From Panulirus ornatus (taxonomy: Eukaryota; Arthropoda; Malacostraca; Decapoda; Palinuridae): a stretch of DNA of 64,000 nt. The stretch spans positions 30,188,199 to 30,252,198 of the forward strand of contig NC_092231.1 in assembly GCF_036320965.1 (NCBI RefSeq), in the 5' to 3' direction. This document shows, piece after piece, positions 12,165-24,949 of this stretch. Each line of letters begins with the position of its first letter. Position 1 is the first letter of the stretch. The notes under the pieces are model-generated. The model was given only the letters and a program-made list of their open reading frames with translations, did no database searches and was not told the DNA's origin. A program made the translations under genes and the position numbers.

Positions 12165-14140
12165 TTGCCGCTGTCTCCCGCGTTTGCGAGGTAGCGCAAG
12201 GAAACAGACAAAAGAAATGGCCCAACCCACCCCATACACATGTATATACATACACGTCCCCACACGCAAATATACATACCCATACTTCTCAATGTACACA
12301 TATGTATACACACAGACATATACATATATACACATGCACACAATTCACACTGTCTGCCTTTATTCATTCCCATCACCTCCCCGCCACACATGGAAAAACA
12401 TCCCCCTCCCCCCTCATGTGTGCGAGGTAGCGCTACGAAAGGACAACAAAGGCCCCATTCATTCACACACAGTCTCTAGCTGTCATGCAATAATGCCCGA
12501 AACCACAGCTCCCTTTCCACATCCAGGCCCCACAGAACTTTCCATGGTTTACCCCAGATGCTTCACATGCCCTAATTCAATCCATTGACAGCACATCGGC
12601 CCTGGTATGCCACATCGATCCAATTCACTCTATTCCTTGCCCGCCTTTCACCCTCCTGCATGTTCAGGCCCCCGATCACTCAAAATCTTTTTCACTCCAT
12701 CTTTCCACCTCCAATTTGGTCTCCCACTTCTCCTCGTTCCCTCCACCTCCAACACATATATCCTTTTGGTCAATCTTTCCTCACTCATTCTCTCCATGGG
12801 ACCAAACCATTTCAAAACACCCTCTTGTGCTCTCTCAACCACGCTCTTTTTATTTCCACACATCTCTCTTACCCTATCATTACTTACTTGATCAAACCAC
12901 CTCACACCACACATTGTCCTTAAACATCTCATTTCCAGCACAGCCACCCTCCTGCGCACAACTCTATCCATAGCCCACGCCTCGCAACCATACAACATTG
13001 TTGGAACCACTATTCCTTCAAACATAGCCATTTTTGCTTTCCGAGATAATGTTCTCGACTTCCACACATTCTTCAAGGCTCCCAGGATTTTCGCCCCCTC
13101 CCCCACCCTATGATTCACTTCTGCTTCCATGGTTCCATCCACTGCCAGATCCACTCCCAGATATCTAAAACACTTTACTTCCTCCAGTTTTTCTCCATTC
13201 AAACGTACCTCCCAATTGACTTGACCCTCAACCCTACTGTACCTAATAACCTTGCTCTTATTCACATTTAACTTTCTTCTTTCACACACTTTACCAGACT
13301 CAGTCACCAGCTTCTGCAGTTTCTCACATGAATCAGCCACCAGCACCGTATCATCAGCGAACAACAACTGACTCACTTCCCAAGCTCTCTCATCCCCAAC
13401 AGACTTCATACTTACCCCTCTTTCCAAAACTCTTGCATTCACCTCCCTAACAACCCCATCCATAAACAGATTAAACAACCATGGAGACATCACACACCCC
13501 TGCCGCAAACCTACATTCACTGAGAACCAATCACTTTCCTCTATTCTTACACGTAAACATGCCTTACATCCTCGATAAAAACTTTTCACTGCTTCTAACA
13601 ACTTGCCTCCCACACCATATATTCTTAGTACCTTCCATAGAGCATCTCTATCAACTCTATCATATGCCTTCTCCAGATCCATAAATGTTACATACAAATC
13701 TATATGCTTTTCTAAGTATTTCTCACATACATTCTTCAAAGCAAACACCTGATCCACACATCCTCCACCACTTCTGAAACCACACTGCTCTTCCCCAATC
13801 TGATGCTCTGTACATGCCTTCTCCCTCTCAATCATTACCCTCCCATATAATTTCCCAGGAATACTCAACAAACTTATACCTCTGTAATTTGAGCACTCAC
13901 TCTTATCCCCTTTGCCTTTGTACAATGGCACTATGCAAGCATTCCGCCAATCCACAGGCACCTCACCATGAATCATAAATACGTTCAATAGCCTTACCAA
14001 CCCGTCAACAATACAGTCACCCCTTTTTTAATAAATTCCACTGCAATACCATCCAAACCCACTGCCTTGCTGGCTTTCATCTTCCGCAAAGCTTTTGCTA
14101 CCTCTTCTCTGTTTACCAGATCATTTTCCCTAACCCTCCC
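12156..14140 (-). mobile_element. RTE-like LINE, 5'-truncated, 450-codon open frame
   Basis: T11 (A-tail), long-form 3' UTR (about 12166-12590), then the ORF. Frame 12648-14000 is the longest uninterrupted LINE frame in the window: RT fingers (PLYKGKGDKSE), motif A AFMDL-type (here TFMDLEKAYD), motif B LRQGCVMSPWLF, motif C FADDTVLVA and most of the C-terminal domain. One extra C at about 12668-12672 shifts the last codons. The 5' part (endonuclease) is missing. Confidence 0.85.
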
Positions 14141-14141
14141 C

Positions 14142-14366
14142 TATATATATAGGGGAGAAAGAATACTTCCTACGTATTCCCTGCGTGTCGTAGAAGGCGA
14201 CTAAAAGGGGAGGGAGTGGGGGGCTGGAAATCCTCTGCTCTCGTTTTTTTTAATTTTCCAAAAGAAGGAACAGAGAACGAGACCACGTGAGGATATTCCC
14301 TCAGAAGCCCAGTCCTCTGCTACCTTGCTGATGCGGGAAATGGCGAATAGTTTGAAAGAAAGAAAG
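14142..14366 (+). mobile_element. SINE-A copy
   Basis: + strand copy with a slightly eroded head (starts at AGGGGAGAAAGAATAC after a short TA run), an internal deletion before the 3' stem-loop, and a GAAAGAAAGAAAG tail running into (TA)n. Confidence 0.8.
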
Positions 14367-14400
14367 ATATATATATATATATTGTTATATATCATTATAT

Positions 14401-15565
14401 TTTACTTTGTCGCTGTCTCCCGTGTTTGCGAGGTAGCGCAAGGAAACAGACGAAAGAAATGGCCCAACCCACCCCCATACACATGTATATACATACACGT
14501 CCACACACGCAAATATACATACCTATACATCTCAGTGTACACACACATATATATATATATATATACACACACAGACATATACTTATATACACATGTACAT
14601 AATTCATACTGTGTGCCTTTATTTATTCCCATCACCACCTCACCACACATGGAATAACATTCCCCTCCCCCCTCATGTGTGAGAGGTAGTGCTAGGAAAA
14701 GACAACAAAGGCCCCATTCGCTCTCACTCAGTCTCTAGCTGTCATGTAATAATGCCCGAAACCACAGCTCCCTTTCCACATCCGGGACCCACAGAACTTT
14801 CCATGGTTTACCCCAGATGCTTCACATGCCCTGATTCAATCCATTGACAGCATGTCGACCCCTGGTATACCACATCGATCCAATTCACTCTATTCCTTGC
14901 CCGCCTTTCACCCTCCTGCATGTTCAGGCCTCGATCACTAAAAATCTTTTTCACTCCATCTTTCCACCTCCAATTTGGTCTCCCACTTCTCCTCGTTCCC
15001 TCCACCTCCGACACATATATCCTCTTTGTCAATCTTTCCTCACTCATTCTCTCCATGTGCCCAAACCATTTCAAAACACCCACTTCTGCTCTCTCAACCA
15101 CGCTCTTTTTATTTCCACACATCTCTCTTACCCTTACATTACTTACTCGATCAAACCACCTCACACCACATATTGTCCTCAAACATCTCATTTCCAGCAC
15201 ATCCTGCCTCCTGCGCACAACTCTATCCATGACCCACGCCTCGCAACCAACATTGTTGGAACCACTATTCCTTCAAACATACCCATTTTTGCTTTCCAAG
15301 ACAATGTTCTCGACTTCCACACATTCTTCAAGGCTCCCAGGATATTCGCCCCCTCCCCCACCCTATGATTCACGTCCACTTTCATGGTTCCATCCGCTGC
15401 CAGATCCACTCCCAGATGTACATATACATACATATACATATCAACATATACATACACAGACATACACATATATACACATGTACATATTCATACTTGCTTG
15501 CCTTTATCCATTCCTGTCACTACCCCACCACACGGGAAATAGCATCACTACCCCCCACCTTAGAC
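14401..15565 (-). mobile_element. RTE-like LINE, 5'-truncated copy with rearranged end
   Basis: Long-form 3' UTR (14401-14810), C-terminal frame (open pieces 14808-15230 and 15188-15469), then at about 15417 an abrupt switch to TA/CA-rich 3' UTR sequence of the same family (15417-15565). The switch shows either recombination between copies or two insertions. Confidence 0.78.
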
Positions 15566-16254
15566 ATGTCAGTAAAACCAGGAAATATTTAAAGGATAAG
15601 AGGAAAAATCATTTGAGGTCATTGAGATGTGTAATGTTCCTTGATGTACATGCATAATGCTAGTATAACAAAAGAATGGCATTGAACCACAAAGTGTCTA
15701 TATATCTTATATTTTCTTAAGTGCCTTCTGCGTATATGCAGTTACCGTCATGTGGGAAGGTCAGCCTGTATATTTATGGCTGCCAACATGTGTGTATCAG
15801 TTGATGGAAGTTTTGATTATTCTTCCTGCATGCATGCATGCATTAGTTTTCCCTGTTCACACAGTATTCATTGTGCTTACTCTTGTAGTGCTTTATCATA
15901 TTTCCTTAAATGTAAAGATTATAAGATAAAGATACATCAGTTCTTTTGTATATTATTACCTATAGAAAATATATTTTGGGCATGGTAAATACCTCTCTTC
16001 TAATTGAAATTCAAGATAGCGTATTAAGGATACATCAGATACATCACTAAGAAACAAGGAATTGTGATGAAATGTTTGATACATCTAAAGCCTGAATGTT
16101 GGAAATCCTCTTGAAGAAATACAGCACAGGGATTGTACAGCCAACATAAGACATGTGAACATATATTACAGAGCTTTCCATGTTTTCATTTAGAGAATCG
16201 ACAAATCATGTGCATTTTTTCCCTCACCAAAACAAATCTTTGTAGAAGTACAAT
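15566..16254 (+). other. Intron sequence, no element recognised
   Basis: AT-rich DNA; a short ATGC tandem lies near 15827-15843. No coding or repeat family is recognised. Confidence 0.5.
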
Positions 16255-17410
16255 GGATCAACTTTGTACTCACAACCCATGGTTCTTGGGTTTATGTTTG
16301 TTACAAGGATGAGAAAGTAAATGAGGAGTTAAATGATAAGTTCAAAAGTGTTTTCTTTGTGAAAGACAATGATGTATCAGCATTACCAAGATGGGAGAGG
16401 GATGAAGTCCCAGAATGTGTAACAGTTGACAGAAATGACATAATCATGTAACAGTTGACAGAAATGATATAATCAGGCAAATGAAATAATTTGAGCCATA
16501 TAATGCCCATGATTCTAATGATTTTTTATTATGCATGATAAAAGAATGTGTGGAGACACTTATTATGCTATGTGAAACGTTCATCAGTAAGTCATTGGTA
16601 GAAGGTGTGGTTCCAACAATATGGAAGAGGACAAACATTGTCCTTTTACTTAAGAAAGTCCATTGAAAAACTGTAAAAACTACAAGCTTGTCTCATGCAC
16701 AAGTAATAATGATGGGAAAGAGGGCCTTGATATGATTATTATACAGCAATGAATAAGCAGTAAGTTATTGAGTATAATATGGACTTAGAAGTCATGATTG
16801 TCCCTAACCTGTTGCCAGAGTCCCATATCAGGAATAGTTAGGGGGACAAACTGTTGCTTTCAAATATCTAAACAGCTTTTAAGTGTTTGAATAGGGAAAT
16901 ATTTAGCAACCGAATCATATCCTATATAAGGCCAGGACTAGAATATGCTTTTCAAGTTTGGTCACCATCCCTTAAGAAGGAACAAAGATGGTACCAGAAT
17001 TAAGGAAACTAAGTTGGAAAGGGTGGAGGCTTTGAATTTACCCCCTTGGAAGAGAGAAGAGTCAAGGATGACCTGATCACAGTCTTTAGATTTTTAAAAG
17101 AGATTGATGATGTGGATAATGGACAGTGTCTCAAGAAATGTAGATATAGAACAACAAGAGGACCTGAATCTAAGGAAGAAACTTGGTAAAAAGGATGTGA
17201 CAGAATATTTCTTTAATATAGTTGTGGTGGAAAAATGGAACAGAATGACAGAAGACATTGTTAATGCAGACAGCGTACATAAGTTTAAGAGGTTGTGTAT
17301 TAGTAGAGAATGTTCAAGAGATTGGGGCCCTAAGCATACATAAGTTTAAGAGGTTGTATATTATTAGAGAATGTTCAAGAGATTGGGCCCTATTCCCTCT
17401 CAATATAGTA
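16255..17410 (+). mobile_element. CR1-like LINE, decayed RT to 3' end
   Basis: Broken + strand frames resemble a CR1-like RT: linker (FVKDNDVSALP, about 16350), VEGVVPTIWKR (about 16600, equivalent of the usual VPDDWKR), and C-terminus RKKLGKKDVTEYFFNIVVVEKWNR (about 17170-17245). A 61-bp tandem duplication (17274-17395) lies in the 3' end. Confidence 0.65.
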
Positions 17411-17815
<405 letters not shown>

Positions 17816-17937
17816 TAGTTGCTGTAGTTTTATGAATACAATCATGTTCACTGTTTTCCTTGTAGTATCCAATAATGTACACAGAATAGTTATATTGGAA
17901 AGTAGAAGTTTTTGTTCATAACAATTATGTACTGCAG

Positions 17938-18044
17938 GAAATCGAGGTGATCGAGGCTTTAAAGGTAGACGTGGTGTCTCAGGAGTGAAGGGTGAACCTG
18001 GGGTTTCTGGACCAACAGGTCCTCGAGGGCCATCTGGCCCTATG
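17938..18044 (+). CDS. Collagen helix exon, 107 bp
   Basis: The acceptor ACTGCAG ends at 17937 and donor GTGGGT starts at 18045. The first two bases complete the Gly codon begun in the preceding exon. It encodes Gly-X-Y triplets including GDR, GFK, GRR, GVK, GEP and GPR with no interruption, ending GPS GPM in phase 0. Together with the preceding exon it contributes 109 codons. Confidence 0.88.
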
Positions 18045-18516
18045 GTGGGTACATAATAACATATACTTATATTTTAGTCACTTTCATGAAATGAAATTTT
18101 TCAAGATTCATTATCCACTTTATTCTTGTCTTACTGTTGTTCTTTTTGTTATTACCACCTAAATATATATATTACTTTTTCAGTGACCCATAGATTCATG
18201 AAAAGATATTTTCTCAGATTAGAATCATTTTTATTGTATGATGACCTTTTTTTTTGTATTTTCATATAAGGCAGATTCTTTTGTTTGTGTTGACCTATGT
18301 GTTCACTTGGGAGGTTCTGTATAGGGTCAACTTCCTCTTTAACATAGATATCTTTAAATCATTTTATCGCTTTCTTAGTGAACTTTTTAAACATAGATTC
18401 ATCTGTAGAGAGTGATATTTAAATGCAATTTTTTTCCCAAAATGTTTTATAATAAAATTGTAATACATAGTTAAGGTTATATTAGTTTTATTATATGTTT
18501 TCCTCATTCTCATTAG
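18045..18516 (+). other. Collagen intron, no other feature seen
   Basis: AT-rich 472-bp intron with GT/AG ends and no recognisable repeat. Confidence 0.6.
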
Positions 18517-18691
18517 GGACCACCTGGCCCACCTGGTAGACCAAGTGGTGAGGTTAACGGTGAAGCTGTACCTGGCCCTCCTGGTCCACCTGGCCCAATG
18601 GGTCCTGTAGGGCCACCTGGCGAGATGGGTGTGAAAGGAGAAATGGGTATTGCTGGACTAGAAGGAACACCTGGTCCACGTGGTGATAAAG
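18517..18691 (+). CDS. Collagen helix exon with imperfect triplets near its start
   Basis: The acceptor CATTAG ends at 18516; the exon ends with one base of a Gly codon and donor GTCAGT. It encodes 58 codons plus one base. After GPP GPP there are spacings of 4, 4 and 5 residues between glycines ([13 protein letters not shown]), then 13 regular triplets through GDK. The clustered imperfections would make a flexible hinge in the rod. The missing two bases of the last Gly are supplied by the exon at 56492, so the 37.8-kb intron between them is spliced in phase 1. Confidence 0.85.
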
Positions 18692-18721
18692 GTCAGTTTC
18701 ATATTACATTAAGGTTGTATA

Positions 18722-20031
18722 TATGAGAGTTAGGGTGAGAGTTTCATTAAATCATAGGGAGAATAAAAAGATGTTTTGGAAGGAAGTAAATAAAGTGCAT
18801 AAGACAAGAGCACAAATGGGAACATCGGTGAAGGAGGCTAATGGGGAGGTAATAACAAGTAGTGATGATGTGAGGAGATGGAGTGAGTATTTTGAAGGTT
18901 TATTAAATGTGTTAGATGATAGAGTGGCAGATACAAGGTGTTTTGGGCTAGGTGGTGTGCAAAGTGAGAGGGTTAGGGAGAATGATTTGGTAAACAGAGA
19001 AGAGGTAGTGAAAGCTTTGCAGAAGATGAAAGCCGGCAAGGTGGCAGGTTTGGATGGTATTGCAGTGGAATTTATTAAAAACAGGGATGACTGTGTTCTT
19101 GACTGGTTGGTGGGGATATTTATTGTATGTATGGGTCATGATGAGGTGCCTGAGGATTGGCGGAATGCATGCATAGTGCCGTTGTACAAAGGCAAAGGGG
19201 ATAAGGGTGAGTGTTCAAATTACAAAGATATAAGTTTATTGAGTATTCCTGGGAAATTATACGGGAGGGTATTGATTGAGAGGGTGAAGGCATGTACAGA
19301 GCAACAGATTGGGGAAGAGCATTGTGGTTTCAGAAGTGGCAGAGGATGTGTGGATCAGGTGTTTGCTTTGAAAAATATATGTGAGAAAAGAGATTTGTAT
19401 GTAGCATTTATGGATCTGGAGAAGGCATATGACAGAATTGATAGAGATGTGATAGAGATGCTCTGTGGAGGGTATTAAGAATACATGGTGTGGGAAGCAG
19501 GTTGCTAGAAGCAGTGAAAAGTTTTTATAGAGGATGTAAGGCATGTGTACAAGTAGGAAGAGAGGAAAGTGATGGGTTCTCAGTGAATGTCAGTTTGCGG
19601 AAGGGGTGCATGATATCTCCATGGTTGTTTAATTTGTTTATGGATGGGGTTGTTAGGGAGGTGAATGCAAGAGTTTTTAAGAGGGGCACGTATGCAGTCT
19701 GTTGTGGATGAGAGGGCTTGGGAAGTGAGTCAGTTGTTCGCTGATGATAGAGCACTGATGGCTGATTCGGGTGAGAAACTGCAGAAGCTGGTGACTGAGT
19801 TTGGTAAAGTGTGCGAAAGACAAAAGCTGAGAGTAAATGTTAATAAGAGCAAGGTTATTAGGTACAGTAGGGTTGAGGGACAAGTCAGTTGGGAGGTAAG
19901 TTTGAATGGAGAAAAACTGGAGGAAAAGAAGTGTTTTAGATATCTGAGAGTGGATTTGGCAGCAGATGGAACCATGGAAGCGGAAGTGAGTCACAGGGTG
20001 GGGGAGGAGGCGAAAGTTTGGGAGCATTGAA
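18722..20031 (+). mobile_element. RTE-like LINE fragment (RT), inactivated
   Basis: A frame at 18723-19478 (251 codons) covers the linker and RT fingers to motif A (AFMDLEKAYDRI), followed by a small internal repeat of a GATAGAGATG unit. Later frames 19490-19711 and 19665-20030 carry motif B (altered, RKGCMISP) and motif C (FADDRALMA). It breaks off at a codon run for GSIEKC. Confidence 0.82.
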
Positions 20032-21384
20032 AAATGTGTGGACTGTGTTGTCGCCTGGTTGTTGAGGAAATTCAGTATATGTATGGCTCATGGTGAAGTG
20101 CCTGAGAATTGGTACAATGCATGCATAGTGCCATTGTACAAAGGCAAAGGGGATAAAGGTGAGCATTCAAATTACAGAAATATAAGTTTGATGAGTATCC
20201 TTGTGAAATTATATGGGAGGGTATTGGTGACTGAGTTTGGTGGGTTGTGTGAAAGAAGAAAGCTGAGAGTAAATGTGAATAAGAGCAAAGTTATTAGGTA
20301 CAGTAAGTTTATGGGACAAGTCAATTGGGAGGTAAGTTTGAATGGAGAAAAACTGGAGGAAGTGAAGTGTTGTAGATATCTGGGAGTGCATTTGGCAGTG
20401 GATGGAATGGAACCATGGAAGCGGAAGTGAGTCACGGAGTGAGGTTTGGGGGCGAAGTTTCTGGGAGCATTGAATGTGTGGAAGGCGAGATCATTATCTC
20501 GAAAAGCAAAAATGGGTATGTTTGAAGGAATAGTGGTTCCAACAATGCTATGTGGTTGCACGTCATGGGCAATAGATAGGGTTGCACGGAGGAGAGTGGA
20601 TGTGTTGGAAATGATAATGTTTGAGGACAATATGTGGTGTTTGGTGGTTTGATTAAGTAATGAAAGGGTAAGAGAGATGTGTGGTAACAAAAAGAGTGTG
20701 GTTGAGAGAGCAGAAGAGGGTATATTGAAATGGTTTGGTCACATTGAGAGAATGAGTGAGGAAAGATTGACAAAGAGGATATATATGTCAGAGGTGGAGG
20801 GAACGAGGAGAAGTGGGAGACCGAATTGGAGGTGAAAGGATGTAGTGAAAAAGATTTTGAGTGATTGGGGCCTGAACATGCAGGAGGTGAAAGGTATGCA
20901 AGGAATAGAGTGAATTGGACTGATGTGTTATACCAGGGTTGACGTGCTGTCAATGGATTGAACCAGGGCATGTGAAGCATTTGGGGTAAACCATGGAAAG
21001 TTTTGTGGGGCCTGGATGTGGAAAAGGAGCTGTGGTTTCAGTGTATTATACATGACAGCTAGAGACTGAGTGTGAACGAATGTGGCCTTTGTTTTCTTTT
21101 CCTAGTGCTACCTCACACATGTGCGGGGGGAGGGGATGTCATTTCATGCGTGGCGGGGTGGCGACAGGAATTAATAAAGGCAGCAAGTATGAATTATGTA
21201 CATGTGTTTATATGTATACATCTGGGTATGTGTATATATATGTATATGTTGAAATGTATAGGTATGCAAATGTGCGTGTCTGGATGTGTATGTATATACA
21301 TGTGTATGTGGGTGGGTTGGGCCATTCTTTCGTCTGTTTCCTTGCACTATCTCACCAACGCAGGAGACAGTGACAAAGTATATA
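20032..21384 (+). mobile_element. RTE-like LINE fragment with internal deletion, and 3' UTR
   Basis: Starts again in the RT fingers (20040), jumps at about 20226 from RVL to VTEFGG (about 600 bp missing, including motifs A-C), then carries a decayed C-terminus to about 20940 and the long-form 3' UTR to 21384. The 3' UTR contains both the internal tail-like motif (about 21100-21130) and the terminal tail (about 21325-21380). Confidence 0.8.
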
Positions 21385-21389
21385 TTTTT

Positions 21390-21616
21390 TTTTTTTCAAA
21401 CTATTCGCCATTTCCCGCATTAGCAAGGTAGCATTTAGAACAGAGGACTGGGTCTTTGAGGGAATATCCTCACCTGGCCCCCTTCTCTGTTCCTTCTTTT
21501 GGGAGAAAAAAAAAGGGGGAAGGATTTCCAGTCCCCTGCTCCCTCCCATTTTAGTCGCCTCCTATGACACACAAGAAATACATGAGAAGTATTCTTTCTC
21601 CCCTATTCCCAGGGAT
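21390..21616 (-). mobile_element. SINE-A copy
   Basis: Minus-strand, near full-length; T-run at its 3' tail, head ending CCCTATTCCCAGGGA. It carries more substitutions than other copies (e.g. CACACAAGAAATACATG in place of the usual head), so it is relatively old. Confidence 0.8.
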
Positions 21617-21644
21617 GATATATATTATTATGTATTTATTGTTT

Positions 21645-24600
21645 TCTTTTATTTTGCTTTGTCGCTGTCTCCCGCGTTAGCGAGGTTGCGCAAGGAAACA
21701 GGCGAAAGAATGGCCCAACCCACCCACATACACATGTATATACATACACATCCACACACACAAATATACATACCTATACATCTCAACGCATACATATATA
21801 TATACACACACAGGCATATACATATATACACATGTACATAATTCATACTGTCTGCCTTTATTCATTCCCTTCGCCACCCTACCACACATGAAATAACAAC
21901 CCCCTCCCCCCTCATGTGTGCGAGGTAGAGCTAGGAAGACAACAAAGGCCCCATTCGTTCACACTCAGTCTCTAGCTGTCATGTAATAATGCACCGAAAC
22001 CACAGCTCCCTTTCCACATCCAAGCCCCACAGAACTTTCCATGGTTTACCCCAGACGCTTCACATGCCCTGGTTCAATCCATTGACAGCACGTCGACCCC
22101 GGTATACCACATCGTTCCAATTCACTCTATTCCTCGCATGCCTTTCACCCTCCTGCATGTTCAGGCCCCGATCACTCAAAATCTTTTTCACTCCATCTTT
22201 CCACCTCCAATTTGGTCTCCCACTTCTTCTCGTTCCCTCCACCTCTAACACATATATCCTCTTAGTCAATCTTTCCTCACTCATTCTCTCCATGTGACCA
22301 AACCATTTCACGACACCCTCTTCTGCTCTCTCCACCACACTCTTTTTGTTACCACACATCTCTCGTACCCTATTATTACTTACTCAATCAAACCACCTCA
22401 CACCACATATTGTCCTGAAACATCTCATTTCCAGCACATCCACCCTCCTCCACACAACTCTATCCATAGCCCACGCATCGCAACCATACAACATTGTTGG
22501 AACCACTATTCCTTCAAACGTACCCATTTTTGCTTTCCGAGATAATGTTCTCAACTTCCACACATTCTTCAAGGCTCCCAGAATTTTTGCTCCCTTCCCC
22601 ACCCTATGATTCACTTCCGCTTCCATGGTTCCATCCACTGCCAAGTCCGCTCCCAGATATCTAAAACACTTCACTTCCTCCAGTTTTTCCTCATTCAAAC
22701 ATATCTCCCAATTGACTTGACCCTCAACCCTATTGTACCTCATAACCTTGCTCTTATTCACATTTACTCTCAACTTTCTTCTTTCACACACTTTACCAAA
22801 CTCAGTCACCAGCTTCTGCAGTTTCTCACATGAATCAGCCACCAGCTCTGTATCATCAGCGAACAACAACTGACTCACTTCCCAAGCTCTCTCATCCCCA
22901 ACAGACTGCATACTTGCCCCTCCTTCCAAAATTCTTGCATTCACCTCCCTAACAACCCCATCCATAAACAAATTAAACAACCATAGAGACAACACACACC
23001 CCTGCCGCAAACCTACATTCACTGAGAACCAATCACTTTCCTTTCTTCCTACACGTACACATGCCTTACATCCTCGATAAAAACTTTTCACTGCTTCTAA
23101 CAACTTGCCTCCCACACCATGTATTCTTAAGACCTTCCACAGAGCATCTCTATCAACTCTATCATATGCCTTCTCCAGATCCATGAATGCTACATACAAA
23201 TCCATTTGCTTATCTAAGTATTTCTCACATACATTCTTCAAAGCAAACACCTGATCCACACATCCTCTACTACTTCTGAAACCACACTGCTCTTCCCCAA
23301 TCTGATGCTCTGTACATGCCTTCACCCTCTCAATCAATAACCTCCCATATAATTTCCAAGGAATACCCAACAAACTTATACCTCTGTAATTTGAGCACTC
23401 ACCTTTGTCCCCTTTGCCTTTGTACAGTGGCACTATGCACGCATTCTGCCAATCCTCAGGCACCTCACCATGAATCATACATACATTAAATAACCTTATC
23501 AACCAGTCAACAATACAGTCACCCCCTTTTTTAATTATTCCACAGCAATACCATCCAAACCTGCTGCCTTGCCGGCTTTCATCTTCCGCAAAGCTTTTAC
23601 TACCTCTTCACTGTTTACCAAATCATTTTTCCTAACCCTCTCGCTTTGCACACCACCTCGACCAAAGCACCCTATATCTGCCACTCTATCATCAAACACA
23701 TTCAACAAACCTTCAAAATACTCACTCCATCTCCTTCTCACATCACCACCACTTGTTATCACCTCCCCATTAGCCCCCTTCACTGAAGTTTCCATTTCTT
23801 CCCTTGTCTTACGCACTTTATTTACCTCCTTCCAAAACATCTTTTTATTCTCCCCAAAATTTAATGATACTCTCTCACCCCAACTCTCATTTGCCCTCTT
23901 TTTCACCTCTTGCACCTTTCTCTTGACCTCCTGCCTCTTTCTTTTATACATCTCCCCCTCATTTGCATTTTTTCCCTGCAAAAATCGTCCAAATGCTTCT
24001 CTCTTCTCTTGCACTTATAATCTTACTTCTTCATCCCACCACTTACTACCCTTTTTATCTGCCCACCTCCCACACTTCTCATGCCACAAGCAACTGTTGC
24101 GCAAGCCATCACTGCTTCCCTAAATACATCCTATTCTTCCCCCACTCCCCTTACCTCCTTTGTTCTCACCTTTTTCCATTCTGTACTCAGTCTCTCCTGG
24201 TACTTCCTCACACAAGTCTCCTTCCCAAGCTCACTTACTCTTACCACTCTCTTCACCCCAACATTCTCTCTTCTTTTCTGAAAACCTCTGCAAATCTTCA
24301 CCTTCACCTCCACAAGTTAATGATCAGACATCCCTCCAGTTGCACCTCTCAGCACATTAACGTCTAAAAGTCTCTCTTTCACACGCCTATCAATTAACAC
24401 ATAATCCAGTAACGCTCTCTGGCCGTCTCTCCTACTTACATACCTATACTTATGTATATCTCTCTTTTTAAACCCAGTTATTCCCAATCACCAGTCCTTT
24501 TTCAGCACATAAATCTACAAGCTCTTCACCATTTCCATTTACAACACTGAACACCTCATGTACACCAATTACTCCCTCAACTGCCACATTACTCACCTTT

Positions 24601-24664
24601 GCATTCAAATCACCCATCACTATAATCCGGTCTTGTGCATCAAAACCACTAACACACTCATTCA

Positions 24665-24665
<1 letters not shown>
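21645..24665 (-). mobile_element. RTE-like LINE, long minus-strand copy (part of duplication copy 1)
   Basis: 3' UTR (21650-22070), C-terminus, RT (open 22384-23502, 372 codons, with FADDTELVA and LRQGCVLSLWLF), linker (23535-24014) and part of the endonuclease (SDH followed by a stop, 24320; GDLNAKVSN, about 24605). It is truncated at the LNECVSGFD region against (TA)n at 24666. Scattered stops inactivate it. From 22561 leftwards to rightwards end it is repeated at 30061-32165. Confidence 0.85.

Positions 24666-24703
<38 letters not shown>
24666..24703. repeat. (TA)n microsatellite, filled site
   Basis: TA tract interrupted by the SINE-A at 24704. The paralogous tract at 32165-32187 has no SINE. 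Confidence 0.92.
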
Positions 24704-24708
<5 letters not shown>

Positions 24709-24944
24709 GGGGATAGGGGATTAAGAGTACTTCCCACGTATTCCCTGCGTGTCGTAGAAGGCGACTAAAAGGGGAGGGAGCGGGGGGCTGGAAATCCTCC
24801 CCTCTCGGTTTTTTTTTAATTTTCCAAAAGAAGGAACAGAGAATTGGGCCAGGTGAGGGTATTCCCTCAAAGGCCCAGTCCTCTGTTCTTAACGCTACCT
24901 CGCTAATGCGGGAATGGCTAATAGTTTGAAAGAAAGAAAGAAAA
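24704..24944 (+). mobile_element. SINE-A present in copy 1 only
   Basis: Full-length copy: head TCCCTGGGGATAGGGGAT, hairpin arms, 3' stem-loop and GAAAGAAAGAAAG tail, with TA on both sides. The duplicate locus (32165-32187) reads straight from LINE through TA into the next LINE, so the SINE was gained or lost after the 7-kb duplication. Confidence 0.9.
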
Positions 24945-24949
24945 GATAT

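Noticed and set aside
16301..16638. Minus-strand ORFs at 16.3-16.6 kb as a gene
   Set aside because: The + strand shows decayed CR1-like RT motifs; the minus frames are shadows.
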